64,000 nucleotides of DNA from JAHRAW01 sp963693025 (GCA_963693025.1 OY843749.1:1116001-1180000), one strand, 5' to 3'; shown: positions 42,776 through 53,678, counted from the stretch's first letter. The notes: generated by a model not told the origin, from the sequence alone. Program-made: numbers and translations.

Positions 42776-43312
42776 ATGCCGACATCGCTTCGATCGCGAA
42801 TAAAAAAACATCTGCCCGAGCGCAAGCGCATTGCGGCGTTGCCGCCGTTTCGTTATTTGGGGATTCGGCTTGGCGACCCGGCGTTGTGGATGATTAATCG
42901 CAGCGCCATTTCGCGGGCGACCGCCATCGGGTTGTTCTGCGCCTATCTGCCGATGCCGTTGGAGATGCTGCCGGCGACGTTGCTGGCGGTGCTGTGGCGC
43001 GCCAATTTGCCGCTGTCCATCGTGCTGGTGTGGCTCTCCAATCCGTTCACCTGGATTGTGCTGTACACGCCGCCCTACCTGCTCGGCTCGGCGCTGCTCG
43101 GCGAGACCGGCTTGTCCATCAGCAGCATCACCATCGAGGTAATGCTGCAACATCTCGCCGCCTTGTGGCTCGGCTGCCTTATCTTCGGCGTCGCGCTGGG
43201 CTGCGCCGGTTACTTCGCGGTGCGCGTGGTGTGGCGCATGGTGGTCGTCAACACCCGCGACAAACGGCGGTTGAAATCTCGCATTGACGGGAGGAAGGGG
43301 CGGTGGGGTTGA
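42776..43312 (+). CDS. DUF2062 membrane protein
   Basis: This 178-residue protein has a basic N-terminus, then GDPALWMINRSAISRATAIG, FCAYLPMPLEMLPATLLAVL and NLPLSIVLVWLSNPFTWIV, the core of DUF2062, with three to four hydrophobic helices and a basic C-terminus (RRLKSRIDGRKG). Function is not established. It stands divergent to comEC, as in pseudomonads and relatives. The start at ATG 42776 keeps the usual basic leader; no strong ribosome site is seen. Confidence 0.87.
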   Translation: MPTSLRSRIKKHLPERKRIAALPPFRYLGIRLGDPALWMINRSAISRATAIGLFCAYLPMPLEMLPATLLAVLWRANLPLSIVLVWLSNPFTWIVLYTPPYLLGSALLGETGLSISSITIEVMLQHLAALWLGCLIFGVALGCAGYFAVRVVWRMVVVNTRDKRRLKSRIDGRKGRWG

Positions 43313-43356
43313 GGGCGTTGCGCTAAAGACGGCACGATGGACTCATCGCCATTTTG

Positions 43357-43446
43357 TGGGAGATTCCCGAGGACGTAAGTGTCCGTAAGCCGCCGCTTAA
43401 AAAGAAGAAGCGCGGCGGCAACGGACACTAACGCTCGAGAATGACG
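43357..43446. repeat. half element (single A module)
   Basis: GGGAGATTCCCGAGGACGTAAG to CTCGAGAATGACG is one A module without partner. The upstream edge at 43340-43356 does not match the spacer, so the other half has been lost. Confidence 0.85.
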
Positions 43447-43499
43447 GAGTAAGTAGTGGTTGTTGTTGTTTGAATGAATAACGCGCGTAAACAAAAAAA

Positions 43500-43519
43500 G
43501 CCCCGCCTCACGGCGGGGC
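43500..43519 (-). terminator. rho-independent terminator of groESL
   Basis: On the minus strand, GCCCCGCC-GTGA-GGCGGGGC is an eight-base perfect stem with a four-base loop followed by seven T (43493-43499). It lies 28 bases after the groEL stop. Confidence 0.92.
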
Positions 43520-43547
43520 TTTGTGTCACCACAGGCTAGCACAACGA

Positions 43548-45191
<1,644 letters not shown>

Positions 45192-45230
45192 TGTTTACTC
45201 CTCTTGAAATATTGTTCTGTGATTGATGGA

Positions 45231-45521
45231 TTAACTCTCGATGACACCCATGATGTCATCTTCGCGCATCACCAGCACTTCTTCCCCATCGACCTTGACT
45301 TCGGTGCCGGAATATTTCCCGAACAACACCTTGTCGCCGACTTTGACATCGAGACCGCGCTGCTCGCCGTTGTCGAGCACCTTGCCGTTGCCCACCGCCA
45401 GGATTTCGCCCTGCATGGGTTTTTCGGCTGCGGATTCGGGGATGACAATGCCCCCCGGGCTGGTTCGCTCGTCTTCGACTCGTCGAACGACGACACGGTC
45501 ATGAAGCGGACGGATATTCAT
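45231..45521 (-). CDS. groS: co-chaperonin GroES
   Basis: This 96-residue lid of the GroEL chamber has the start MNIRPLHDRVVVRRVEDE, the mobile loop SPGGIVIPESAAEKP that docks to GroEL, and GDKVLFGKYSGTEVKVDGEE. It is preceded by GAGGAGAACAG. It is first gene of the groESL operon under the CIRCE operator. Confidence 0.98.
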   Translation of the reverse strand: MNIRPLHDRVVVRRVEDERTSPGGIVIPESAAEKPMQGEILAVGNGKVLDNGEQRGLDVKVGDKVLFGKYSGTEVKVDGEEVLVMREDDIMGVIES

Positions 45522-45597
45522 ACGCTCTGTTCTCCTCGTAATAGGTTGAAAATAAAACTCAAACGACGCCGCCGCCGGGAGATTCTGGTCCCCATTA

Positions 45598-45624
45598 TTA
45601 GCACTCGCCGTGAGTGAGTGCTAA
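45598..45624. promoter_or_regulatory. CIRCE operator
   Basis: TTAGCACTC-N9-GAGTGCTAA is a perfect match to the CIRCE inverted repeat bound by HrcA. It lies 77 bases before groES, so groESL is predicted to be repressed by HrcA and released on heat shock. HrcA itself is not in the window. Confidence 0.95.
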
Positions 45625-45742
45625 TAATAGTGCCGGGATTGGAAAAATCAATAGGTTGAGGGAAAAAAATGGGGAAATTTTTGGATTGGGTGGGGTGGGG
45701 GGGTGTTTTCCTCGTCCGCCCCGCCGTCATTCTCCCCAATTC

Positions 45743-45983
45743 CGTCATTCTCGAACGGTAGAAATAGGGAGCCCACCACTTCGTCATTCTCGAACGATAG
45801 AAAAATAGGGAGCCGACAGGCGACTATATTTTTCATCGCCTTCGGGAATCTCCCTAAGGTTAGCGTGGACTTCGGCGAAGCCCGTGCCAGTCTGAGGGAG
45901 ATTCCCGAGGACGTAAGTGTCCGTAAGCCGCCGCTTAAAAGAAGAAGCGCGGCGGCAACGGACACTAACGCTCGAGAATGACG
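45743..45983. repeat. dispersed palindromic repeat, B-spacer-inverted A
   Basis: A truncated B end (45743-45780) precedes the full element at 45782-45983. It is in the opposite arrangement to the element at 39363 and ends CTCGAGAATGACG, with a short AATGACG fragment after it. Confidence 0.9.
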
Positions 45984-46048
45984 AGTACTTGGGAATGACG
46001 AAGCGGGTGGGCGATGGCGGTGGTTTTTTACGCCGGCGACTGACGTAC

Positions 46049-46957
46049 TCAAGACTCCTCACCAACAGCAGCCTGACTCAGCAACCACTCCTTAAACACC
46101 TTAACCTGCGGTCGCTCGGCGCCGGCGCGGGCGTGGACGACGTAGTAGGAGTAGTCCATCGGCACCGCTTCCTCGAAGGGGCGCACCAGACGGCGGCTGC
46201 GTAGGTCGTCTTGCACCAGCACGCTGCCGAACAGCGCGACCCCCTGCCCTTCTATTGCCGCTTGAATGACCATTTCCGGGCTGGAAAAACGGAGGCCGTG
46301 GGCGGTGTCGATGTCGTCGATGCCGACCGTGTGCAGCCAGGTCTGCCAGTCGGGCCAGGCGGCGTCGTCCCATGGATAGTCGGCGTGTAGCAGCATGTGC
46401 GGCGCCAGGTCGCGCGGTGTTTTGAGCGCGGCGTCCGCCAGCCAGTCGGGGCTGCACACCGGATAGACCTGCAGCGGGAACAGGCTGGTGCTGTCGATGC
46501 CGGGATAGTCGCCGCTGCCGAAGCGAATGCCGATGTCGATGTCGCCGCCGACCAAGTCCGCCAGCGCGCTGCTGGCGTCGATGCGGATGTCGACCTCCGG
46601 GTATTTTTTGTGGAAATCGCTCAGCCGCGGCACCAGCCAGCGCGCGCCCATGGTCGGCGGCACCGTCACCGTCAACGGCTTGTCCGCGCGCTCCTGCCGA
46701 ATGGAATCGACCGCCGCCGCCAACTGGTCAAACCCGCCGCTCAGCAACGGCAGGCACACCTGCGCCGGGTCGGTCAGCAACAGCGCGCGGTTGCGGCGGC
46801 GAAACAGGCGGACATCCAAATAGTCTTCCAGCGTCTTGACCTGCTGGCTGACCGCGCCCGGCGTGACATTCAACTCCTCCGCCGCGCGCGTGAAACTCAA
46901 ATGCCGCGCCGCCGCCTCGAAGGCGCGCAACGAATTCAGGGGTGGAAACCTGCGCAT
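46049..46957 (-). CDS. LysR-family regulator, GcvA-like
   Basis: This 302-residue transcription factor begins FPPLNSLRAFEAAARHLSFT, then RAAEELNVTPGAVSQQVK (the recognition helix), followed by a type-2 periplasmic-binding fold: TVTVPPTMGARWLVPRLSDF and DIDIGIRFGSGDYPG. These are the hallmarks of the GcvA subgroup, which includes regulators of glycine cleavage and several beta-lactamases; the ligand here is unknown. It is divergent from the DUF1127 gene (117 bases), which is the likely target. Confidence 0.88.
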   Translation of the reverse strand: MRRFPPLNSLRAFEAAARHLSFTRAAEELNVTPGAVSQQVKTLEDYLDVRLFRRRNRALLLTDPAQVCLPLLSGGFDQLAAAVDSIRQERADKPLTVTVPPTMGARWLVPRLSDFHKKYPEVDIRIDASSALADLVGGDIDIGIRFGSGDYPGIDSTSLFPLQVYPVCSPDWLADAALKTPRDLAPHMLLHADYPWDDAAWPDWQTWLHTVGIDDIDTAHGLRFSSPEMVIQAAIEGQGVALFGSVLVQDDLRSRRLVRPFEEAVPMDYSYYVVHARAGAERPQVKVFKEWLLSQAAVGEES

Positions 46958-47074
46958 GATTGTTTAGATTTTCTATAACTCGCTTCAGAATAAATCGTTT
47001 GTATCCCAAAAGATACGCCGATAAGTTACGCAGTGTAGCGAAATACCCCAGAAACCGTCAATAGGTATTCTATT

Positions 47075-47542
47075 ATGAAATCACCCGAACTCGCCGAGCA
47101 ACAATTCCGCGCCCGGCTGACCGCCTGGCAAGGCATTATCGGACAACCGCATTGGAACTCCGTCACCCCGCAACAACTGCGCGCCGCTGATGCGAGCGCC
47201 CGCCAACTGCGCGCCGAGCGCGTGTTGCTCAGCCTGCGCACGGGCAAGCGGTGGGGGTTGAGCGCGTGGAAACACTACCGCCGGCATCTGGCGCGCAAGC
47301 AACTTCACCGGCAACTGAGCCGCCTGAGCGAGCGCCACCTTGCCGACATTGGGCTGACCCGTGGCGATGTGGAAGAGCGCCGATTCGACCCCCGCCGCCA
47401 CGAACACGCGCTCCGCGCCGGCGCCGCGACCGCGACCATCGCCACCGCGCCACCCGCGCCGCCGCATTCGCCGACCCACATTCGCGGCGTGGAAACCACG
47501 GCAAACGACCCCGACTTTCGCTGTGGTCGGCGCATCGCCTGA
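47075..47542 (+). CDS. DUF1127-containing protein
   Basis: This 155-residue protein carries a DUF1127 (YjiS-like) segment at about 66-105: WKHYRRHLARKQLHRQLSRL then SERHLADIGLTRGDVEE. Such domains are short, basic, and often RNA-binding or regulatory in small proteins. The N-terminal 60 residues are helical and uncharacterised, and the C-terminal tail is Ala/Pro-rich. It is divergent from the LysR gene. Stop codon lies within a 22-base tandem repeat. Confidence 0.72.
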   Translation: MKSPELAEQQFRARLTAWQGIIGQPHWNSVTPQQLRAADASARQLRAERVLLSLRTGKRWGLSAWKHYRRHLARKQLHRQLSRLSERHLADIGLTRGDVEERRFDPRRHEHALRAGAATATIATAPPAPPHSPTHIRGVETTANDPDFRCGRRIA

Positions 47543-47594
47543 GTGCAACCGGCGTACCGCCTCAGCGCAACCGGCGCATCGCCTGAGCTGAGCG
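47529..47594. repeat. 22-base tandem repeat, three units
   Basis: GGCGCATCGCCTGAGTGCAACC, GGCGTACCGCCTCAGCGCAACC and GGCGCATCGCCTGAGCTGAGCG-like units lie head to tail between the DUF1127 gene and fxsA; the first includes the stop of the former. The third unit diverges at its end. Confidence 0.8.
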
Positions 47595-47596
47595 CG

Positions 47597-48064
47597 TTAG
47601 TCGATTTTTTCGTGGTCGACGTCAATGACCCTTCCCCGCCCGGATGGATGCGCCGGGCCGGGAGGGGTTTGCTCATAAATCGTGTGACCGCTTGCGCTTC
47701 CAACAGTCGCGCCGAACACGCGCCGCGAGAGCAAGTGGCGGATGATTTTTCGGCGCAGCGGCGGGACGAGCAACACGAAGCCGACCGCGTCGGTGAAAAA
47801 CCCCGGTGTGAGTAGCAACGCGCCGGCGAAGAACAGCAGCAAGCCTTCGAGCATTTCCAGCGCCGGCAGCCTGCCCTGTGCCAGTTGCATCTGCACGCGC
47901 GCGAAGGTGGCGAAGCCCTGGGCGCGCACCAGAAAGGCGCCCAGCAGCGCGGTGAAGACCACCAGCAGGATGGTCATCCCGACGCCGATTAAGCCGCCGA
48001 TTTCAATCAAGAAATAGATTTCTATCAGCGGAACCAGCAGGAAAATCAGGAAAAAGAATTTCAT
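47597..48064 (-). CDS. fxsA: FxsA-family membrane protein
   Basis: This inner-membrane protein of 155 residues has four hydrophobic segments. The start FFFLIFLLVPLIEIYFLIEI, followed by GVGMTILLVVFTALLGAFLVR and LLLFFAGALLLTPGFFTDAV, is the FxsA (YtzA) family, named for suppressing F exclusion of phage T7 when overproduced. It overlaps the stop of the upstream hydrolase by four bases. Nearness to groESL is conserved in enterobacteria. Confidence 0.93.
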   Translation of the reverse strand: MKFFFLIFLLVPLIEIYFLIEIGGLIGVGMTILLVVFTALLGAFLVRAQGFATFARVQMQLAQGRLPALEMLEGLLLFFAGALLLTPGFFTDAVGFVLLVPPLRRKIIRHLLSRRVFGATVGSASGHTIYEQTPPGPAHPSGRGRVIDVDHEKID

Positions 48065-48945
48065 CGCACTGTCTCGGGGCGCGGCTTCGTATCAGAGCGC
48101 GGCTTCGCATTAGAGCGCGGCTTTACCTCAGACGCGCGCACGCGTTGGAACAAGTCGTCAACTTCCGCCGCGATGCGCGCCAACTGCGGGTTGAGCGTGT
48201 GGTCGCCGCCTTTGACGACGCGCAAGGTGATGTCGGAGCCGGCGGATAGCGCCTTGAAGCGGTGGCTCAGGTCGATTGGCACGACATCGTCGCGGTCGCC
48301 GTGGAAGATGCGGATGGGGAAATCATAGGCGGCGGGGCGCTCGAGCAGGCTGTGCCGCATGCCGTCCTCCAGCACCGCGTAGTCCAGTTCATACGCTCGG
48401 TTGTCGTAGTGGTCGGTGAGGCGCCGGATGCCGTCGCGCTGCCACTGGCGCATTGCTTCGGCGGGCTCGTTTTGGAAATAGTGGTGGAAGAAGTCAAACG
48501 CCGGCGCAATCAACACCGCCCCTTTGACGCGGACGTCGCGCGACGCCGCCAGTTGGCGCGCCGCCAGCATCGCCAGCCACGCGCCCATGCTCGACCCCAG
48601 CAACACCAGCGAGGCGCCGCGAAACCGGCGCATCACCGCGCTCAGCGCTTCGAGCGCGGTGGAGACGCGAAACTCGCTGAACCGCCCCTCGCTGCGACCG
48701 TGGCAGGGCAGGTCGAAATGGCTCCAACTGTATCCGCGTTGCAGCGCGTGGTCGAGGAAAAACCGCGCCTTGGTGTTCTCCACCGAGGAGCGAAACCCGT
48801 GCACGTGCAAGCCCACCAGACGGTCGCCGCCGGCGCCGGGTCCCGGATAATACGCGCCCCGGCAGCGCGTCCCGTCGGACAGATACACGCTGAAACTGGT
48901 TTTACGAAACGATTTCAATATCGGATAAAATGAGCGCCTATTCAT
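48061..48945 (-). CDS. alpha/beta hydrolase
   Basis: This 294-residue hydrolase has the oxyanion-hole region VGLHVHGFRSS, the nucleophile elbow LLGSSMGAWLAM (Ser near 125), the Asp in IFHGDRDDVVPID and the His in VKGGDHTLNP, so the triad is complete. It resembles cytosolic acyl-CoA-thioesterase/dienelactone-type enzymes, but the substrate is not evident. The C-terminus has lysine/arginine repeats (KPRSNAKPRSDTKPRP). It is coupled to fxsA by a four-base overlap. Confidence 0.82.
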   Translation of the reverse strand: MNRRSFYPILKSFRKTSFSVYLSDGTRCRGAYYPGPGAGGDRLVGLHVHGFRSSVENTKARFFLDHALQRGYSWSHFDLPCHGRSEGRFSEFRVSTALEALSAVMRRFRGASLVLLGSSMGAWLAMLAARQLAASRDVRVKGAVLIAPAFDFFHHYFQNEPAEAMRQWQRDGIRRLTDHYDNRAYELDYAVLEDGMRHSLLERPAAYDFPIRIFHGDRDDVVPIDLSHRFKALSAGSDITLRVVKGGDHTLNPQLARIAAEVDDLFQRVRASEVKPRSNAKPRSDTKPRPETVR

Positions 48946-49089
48946 TTACATGGGGTTCACGCGGGCAAATTCCATACGCGCGGCGCAAAATACCGGCGCG
49001 GCTTGAGCAATGTTCGCATCCGCCGGTCTGATTATCCCACCGCGCCGCCGCCGAGGCCGCCGCCCACCATTCGCCACCTTGCGCTTGTA

Positions 49090-51312
49090 ATGAAAACCAA
49101 ACCGCTCCTGTCGCTGTTGCTGTTCTGCGCGGCGGTCAACGCCGCCAACGGCGATGTCGAACTGTTGCCCGCGAATGAGGCGTTTGCCTTCCGCGCCGAG
49201 GCCGCCGCCGACGGCTCGATTGTCGCCCACTGGGACATCGCCGACGGATACTATATGTACCGCGACAAGATGTCGTTCGCCATCACCGGCGGGGGCGCGC
49301 TCGCCGGGGAAGTGGCGTTGCCCGAAGGCGTGCGCCAGTCGGATGCGCTGTTTGGCGAGGTTGAGGTGTATTTTTCCTCGCTCAGCGCGCGCGTGCCGGT
49401 CGTCGCCGACGGAGCCGGCGGCTACACGCTGGTGGCGACCGGGCAGGGTTGCAACCTGCCCGTCGGCGTCTGCTATCCGCCAATCACCCGCGAAGTTGCT
49501 TTCGCGCCGGCGGAATCGGCGGGCGTGGCGGGCGCGTCGGGCGACCTGAGTTCAACCGAGCAATTGCGCGTCTTGCTCGGCGAGGCGTTTGAGCAGCCGA
49601 CCTTCCTCGATGTGGACGACGCCTTCCAACTGGCGGTCAAGGTGGCGGACACCAACCGCCTGGAAACCGCATTCACCATCGCCGACGGCTACTACCTGTA
49701 TCGCGACAAAATCGCGTTCAGCAGCGACGGCGAAGTCCGCCTGGCGGAGGTCGCCCTGCCGCCGGGGGAGATGAAACACGACGCATACTTCGGCGAAATC
49801 GCCGTCTTCCATCACGACTTCTCGGCGCCTATCACGCTGCAACGCCCCACGCCGGCGGCCACCGAAATCCGCGTCCACGCCACCTATCAGGGATGCGCGC
49901 AGGACGGCATCTGCTACTCGCCGGTTGACAAAACTTTCGCGCTGAAACTGCCGCAAATCATCGCCAGCGCATCCGCCGATGGCGGCGGGCAATCCCCGCT
50001 GGAGCCGACGGTGTCGGGCGCCGCCAATGCCGCAGCGCCGGGAAAGGGCGGCATTTTGCTGGGCGCCTTCTTCGCCGGGTTGTTGCTGACCTTCACCCCG
50101 TGCGTGTTGCCGATGCTGCCGATTCTGTCCGGTGTCATCGCCGGGCAGGGCGGCAACATGACGCGGGCGAAGGGCGGGGGGCTGGCGCTCGCCTATGTGC
50201 TGGGGAGCACGACCACCTACGCCGCCATCGGCGCCATCGCCGGCGCCACCGGCGACCAACTGCAGGCGTATTTCCAGAATATCTGGGCGATTGGACTGCT
50301 GTGCGCGATACTGATTGCGATGGCGCTTTCGATGTTCGGCTTCTTCACCATCCGCGCGCCGTCTTTCATCCAAACCGAATGGCAGAGCAAGGCGCGCCGA
50401 CTGAGCGGGTCGCCGCCGCTGGTATTCGCCCTCGGCGCGGTCTCGGCGGTCATCGTCGGCGCCTGCGTGTCGCCGATTTTAATCTCCTTCCTGGGCCTCG
50501 CCGTGTCCGTCGGCGACGCCTGGCTCGGCGCGCAAATGATGGCGGCGGTGGCGCTCGGCATGGGCGTTCCGCTCATCGCGCTCGGCGTCGGCGCCGGCTA
50601 CCTGCTGCCCAAAGCGGGGCAGTGGATGGAAATCATCAACCCGGTCTTCGGCGTGCTGCTCATCGGGGTGGCGATTTACCTGCTCGGCGCGCTGCCCGAG
50701 GTGCCGGTGCTGTTGCTGTGGGGCGCGTTTTTCGTCATCGTCAGCGTCTATCTCGGCGCGCTGCAACCGCTCCCGGCGGATGCCGGCGGATGGCGGCGCT
50801 TCGTCAAGGGCGTGGGCGCGGTGTTGCTCATCTGGGGCGTGGCGGCGCTCGTCGGGGGATTTTTCGGCGAGCGGAATCCGCTCAGGCCATTGCCCGCCGG
50901 GCTGTTTGCCGGCGACCAACTCAATGCACCGGCGCGCGCGCGGCTCGACCCGCTGTTCACCCCGGTCAACACGCTAACCGAACTCGACCGACAATTCGCG
51001 CACGCCGCCGGCGAGGGCAAATTCGTGCTGCTGGAATACTACGCCGACTGGTGCGTGGACTGCGCGCGCATGGAAGCAACCACCTTCCGCGACCCGCGCG
51101 TCGTGGAAGCCCTGCGGCGCGATTTCGTCTCGCTGCGAATCGACGTGACCGACCCGCGCGATGCCGGCGGCAAGGCGCTGAAAAAACGCTTCGGCGTGTT
51201 CGGTCCGCCGGCGGTGCTGCTCTTCGACCGCAACGGCGACGCGCTCAAAGACAAACACTTTTACGGCTACCGCAACAGCGCCGACTTCCACGCGCTCATC
51301 ACCACGCTGTGA
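49090..51312 (+). CDS. dsbD: thiol:disulfide interchange protein DsbD with two alpha domains
   Basis: This inner-membrane protein passes electrons from thioredoxin to the periplasm. ATG 49090 begins a signal peptide (KPLLSLLLFCAAVNA). Two tandem DsbD-alpha domains follow, each with DIADGYYMYRDK/TIADGYYLYRDK and a Cys pair (QGCNLPVGVCYPP near 120; QGCAQDGICYSP near 275). The membrane part has LLTFTPCVLPMLPILSG and VIVGACVSPILISFLG, and the C-terminal thioredoxin domain YADWCVDCARMEATTF. One alpha domain is the norm, so this one (740 residues) is longer than usual. Its stop overlaps the next gene. Confidence 0.93.
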   Translation: MKTKPLLSLLLFCAAVNAANGDVELLPANEAFAFRAEAAADGSIVAHWDIADGYYMYRDKMSFAITGGGALAGEVALPEGVRQSDALFGEVEVYFSSLSARVPVVADGAGGYTLVATGQGCNLPVGVCYPPITREVAFAPAESAGVAGASGDLSSTEQLRVLLGEAFEQPTFLDVDDAFQLAVKVADTNRLETAFTIADGYYLYRDKIAFSSDGEVRLAEVALPPGEMKHDAYFGEIAVFHHDFSAPITLQRPTPAATEIRVHATYQGCAQDGICYSPVDKTFALKLPQIIASASADGGGQSPLEPTVSGAANAAAPGKGGILLGAFFAGLLLTFTPCVLPMLPILSGVIAGQGGNMTRAKGGGLALAYVLGSTTTYAAIGAIAGATGDQLQAYFQNIWAIGLLCAILIAMALSMFGFFTIRAPSFIQTEWQSKARRLSGSPPLVFALGAVSAVIVGACVSPILISFLGLAVSVGDAWLGAQMMAAVALGMGVPLIALGVGAGYLLPKAGQWMEIINPVFGVLLIGVAIYLLGALPEVPVLLLWGAFFVIVSVYLGALQPLPADAGGWRRFVKGVGAVLLIWGVAALVGGFFGERNPLRPLPAGLFAGDQLNAPARARLDPLFTPVNTLTELDRQFAHAAGEGKFVLLEYYADWCVDCARMEATTFRDPRVVEALRRDFVSLRIDVTDPRDAGGKALKKRFGVFGPPAVLLFDRNGDALKDKHFYGYRNSADFHALITTL

Positions 51313-51830
51313 AAAAATCCGCGCTCGGCTCATTCAAAACCGTGCTCGCGCTGAGCGTGCTCGCGCTCGCGGTCGGCGGCTACCTCGGCTGGCGGGCATC
51401 GCAACCCACCCCCGCCACGCTCGCGCAAATCGAATTGCCGGACACCGAAAAGACCGTGCGCAACGGCAACGAATGGCTCGGCAAAGTGGTCGTGGTCAAC
51501 CACTGGGCGACCTGGTGCCCGCCCTGCCGCGAAGAAATCCCGCTGCTAATCGAAACCCAACAACGCCTCGGCGAGCGCGGCGTACAAATAGTAGGCATCG
51601 CCCACGACCTGCTCGACACCGCCCGCGCCTTCGGCGACAGCATCGGCATCAACTACCCCTCACTGGTCGCCATCACCGGCGGCGGCGAACTCATGCAAAA
51701 ACAAGGAAACACCCCCGACGGCCCCCTCCCCTTCACCGCCTTCTTCAACCGCCAGGGAAAACTCGTCAACACCCAACTCGGGCAACTGTCCAAAGAAGAA
51801 CTCAACCGTGTAATTGCGGCGCTTTTGTAG
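51309..51830 (+). CDS. TlpA-like periplasmic thioredoxin
   Basis: This membrane-anchored periplasmic disulfide reductase (173 residues) has a signal anchor (TVLALSVLALAVGGYLGW) and the thioredoxin motif VNHWATWCPPCREEIP, with WCPPC as in TlpA/ResA proteins. GTG 51309 overlaps the dsbD stop (GTGA). The coupling suggests that DsbD reduces it. Probable roles are cytochrome c maturation or general repair of oxidised thiols. Confidence 0.9.
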   Translation: MKKSALGSFKTVLALSVLALAVGGYLGWRASQPTPATLAQIELPDTEKTVRNGNEWLGKVVVVNHWATWCPPCREEIPLLIETQQRLGERGVQIVGIAHDLLDTARAFGDSIGINYPSLVAITGGGELMQKQGNTPDGPLPFTAFFNRQGKLVNTQLGQLSKEELNRVIAALL

Positions 51831-51942
51831 GTGTACCATTCCGGTGGCGTCCGAGTCTGTCAAGCGGTGAGCATGACAGGAAAATACAGTGACTATTCCT
51901 TATTCGTCCTTGCAGGCAAACGGGTACATGAATGCAGACGGC

Positions 51943-52317
51943 CTAGGGTTGCGATGGTGAAAAATGCGGGCGCGCCGGGCCGTAGTGGGTGGCGAGATAA
52001 TCGAGGATTTGCGTAAGCATCGGCTCTGGGATGGGCCACAAGCCTTGTTCTTCTTGCATCCACTCGACCGTCTCGCGCCAGTGGTCGCGGTCCATTCCCT
52101 GCTGGATGATGATGCGCGCCGAATGGCAGGCGATACAGTGGGCGGTAACGACTTTATAGCCGGGCGCGATGACGAGGCCGGTGGTGCTGTCGTATTCGCT
52201 CGTGGTGGTGGCATCGGCGGCAAACGCCAACTCCACGACCACGGTCACGGCTACTACCACCGCCACCGCCATCGCCGGAACCACCGGCGCGGTGCGACCG
52301 AAAAAACGGCGGCGCAT
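51943..52317 (-). CDS. sorB: c-type cytochrome subunit of sulfite dehydrogenase
   Basis: This 124-residue protein has a signal peptide (MAVAVVVAVTVVVELAFA) and one haem site, AHCIACHSARIIIQQG. MDRDHWRETVEWMQEEQG and LDYLATHYG match the single-haem subunits (SorB) that accept electrons from sulfite dehydrogenase. It starts at ATG 52317, eight bases after the sorA stop. The longer frame on this strand is a shadow. Confidence 0.85.
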   Translation of the reverse strand: MRRRFFGRTAPVVPAMAVAVVVAVTVVVELAFAADATTTSEYDSTTGLVIAPGYKVVTAHCIACHSARIIIQQGMDRDHWRETVEWMQEEQGLWPIPEPMLTQILDYLATHYGPARPHFSPSQP

Positions 52318-52325
52318 GGCGGCGT

Positions 52326-53678
52326 TCAGGCGGCGAATACGCCGACGCGGTGGCAGCGGTTGTTGAGATAGCCTTTCGGATTCCACCCCGGCACCACCAT
52401 CGGCTGCGCGCGGCCCTGCGTGTCGGTTGCCCGCGCCCATACTTCGTAGTAGCCCGCCCGCGGAAAACGCACCTGTGCGCGAAAGTGCTGCCACGCGAGG
52501 CGGTTGGCGGGGTTTGTCAGCGCCGCCTTGTGCCAGGTCGCGCCGAAATCGATGGAAATATCCACCGCGCTCACCGCCAGATCGCCCGCCCAGGCGTGAC
52601 CGCGCACCGCCAGCGGGCTGCCGGCGGGATGATTGCCGCCGGTTTGTGGCGCGGTGATTAGAGATTTGACCGGCATACTTGCGATAATCTCCATCTCCTC
52701 GTTCGGCACTTTGGTGCCCGCCGCAACCGGATGGCGCGGCACACGGTAGGCGGTGCCGGTCATCTTGGTGCCGTCGTGGACTCGGTCGCGGATGTCGATG
52801 CGCCGTAGCCACTTGCCGGAAGTTGAGCCCGGCCAACCGGCGGTAATCAGCCGCAATGGATAGCCGTTGAGCCAATTAATCTCCTCGCCGTTCACGCCCC
52901 ACGCGATGAGCGATTCCTCCTCCAATGCCTTGGCGATCGGCACGCCGCGCGAAATGGCCGTTTTACCGGGGTCGCCGCTCAGGTGCGAATCAGCGCCGTA
53001 GTAGGCGGTATAAACCGCGTCTGCCTTGATGCCGCAAGCGCGCAACACATCGGCAAGGCGCACGCCGGTCCACTGCGCGCACGACACCGCGCCGGTTGTC
53101 CACTGGTTGCCTTTGGCCGGCGGGTTGTACTCGGCGCGACCGTTGCCGCCGCATTCGATTTGCAACTGCAAGGAATGGGACGCAAAGTCGCGGCGCAGAT
53201 CGGCGATGGAAAAAGTGCGCGGCTGCTCGCACGATTCACCGCCGACCTCCAAAGTCCACGCCGATGCGTCAATCGCACCGCGTGCCGGGGGAATGCCATT
53301 GTTGCGCACGAACATGTATTCGGACGGCGTAACGTCGTCGTCCAACAGGTGCGGCGGCGTCTCGGCGTTGATTGGCCGGTCGTTCAACACCAGCAACCCG
53401 CGCTTGCCGTAAGCGGCCAGCGAAAACTCGCCGCTCTCGTCCGCGAGCGCCGCGGGAATCAACCCCGCCGGCATTTTGTCGGCGAACACAATCGCCGCGC
53501 CACCGAGTGCGCCGCTCATCGCCGCCAAGCCCGCGCCGCGCAAAAACCCGCGCCGGCTGACCGCATTCGTCCGCCGCCCGAACACCAACGCATCCGCGCG
53601 TTCGCCGTCCTGCGCGTACATCTCATGCAAGCCGCGCTCCCACTCCGGGCGCGGAAAATTTTCGCTTCGCTTTTTCAT
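52326..53678 (-). CDS. sorA: molybdenum sulfite dehydrogenase, catalytic subunit
   Basis: This periplasmic enzyme (450 residues from ATG 53678) oxidises sulfite to sulfate and passes electrons to cytochrome c. SRRGFLRGAGLAAMSGALGG is a twin-arginine signal. The molybdopterin domain shows FVRNNGIPPARG, the Cys ligand in LQLQIECGGNGRAEY, and GYPLRLITAGWPGS; the C-terminal Mo-co dimerisation domain begins around GSPLAVRGHAWAGD. It is SoxC/SorA-type. GAGGAGGTTGTG before ATG 53678 is a textbook ribosome site, so the ATG upstream is rejected. Confidence 0.93.
   Translation of the reverse strand: MKKRSENFPRPEWERGLHEMYAQDGERADALVFGRRTNAVSRRGFLRGAGLAAMSGALGGAAIVFADKMPAGLIPAALADESGEFSLAAYGKRGLLVLNDRPINAETPPHLLDDDVTPSEYMFVRNNGIPPARGAIDASAWTLEVGGESCEQPRTFSIADLRRDFASHSLQLQIECGGNGRAEYNPPAKGNQWTTGAVSCAQWTGVRLADVLRACGIKADAVYTAYYGADSHLSGDPGKTAISRGVPIAKALEEESLIAWGVNGEEINWLNGYPLRLITAGWPGSTSGKWLRRIDIRDRVHDGTKMTGTAYRVPRHPVAAGTKVPNEEMEIIASMPVKSLITAPQTGGNHPAGSPLAVRGHAWAGDLAVSAVDISIDFGATWHKAALTNPANRLAWQHFRAQVRFPRAGYYEVWARATDTQGRAQPMVVPGWNPKGYLNNRCHRVGVFAA

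Noticed and set aside
51943..52875. Full 310-codon frame containing the cytochrome
   Set aside because: Only the part from ATG 52317 has a signal peptide and haem motif; the rest overlaps sorA in another frame.
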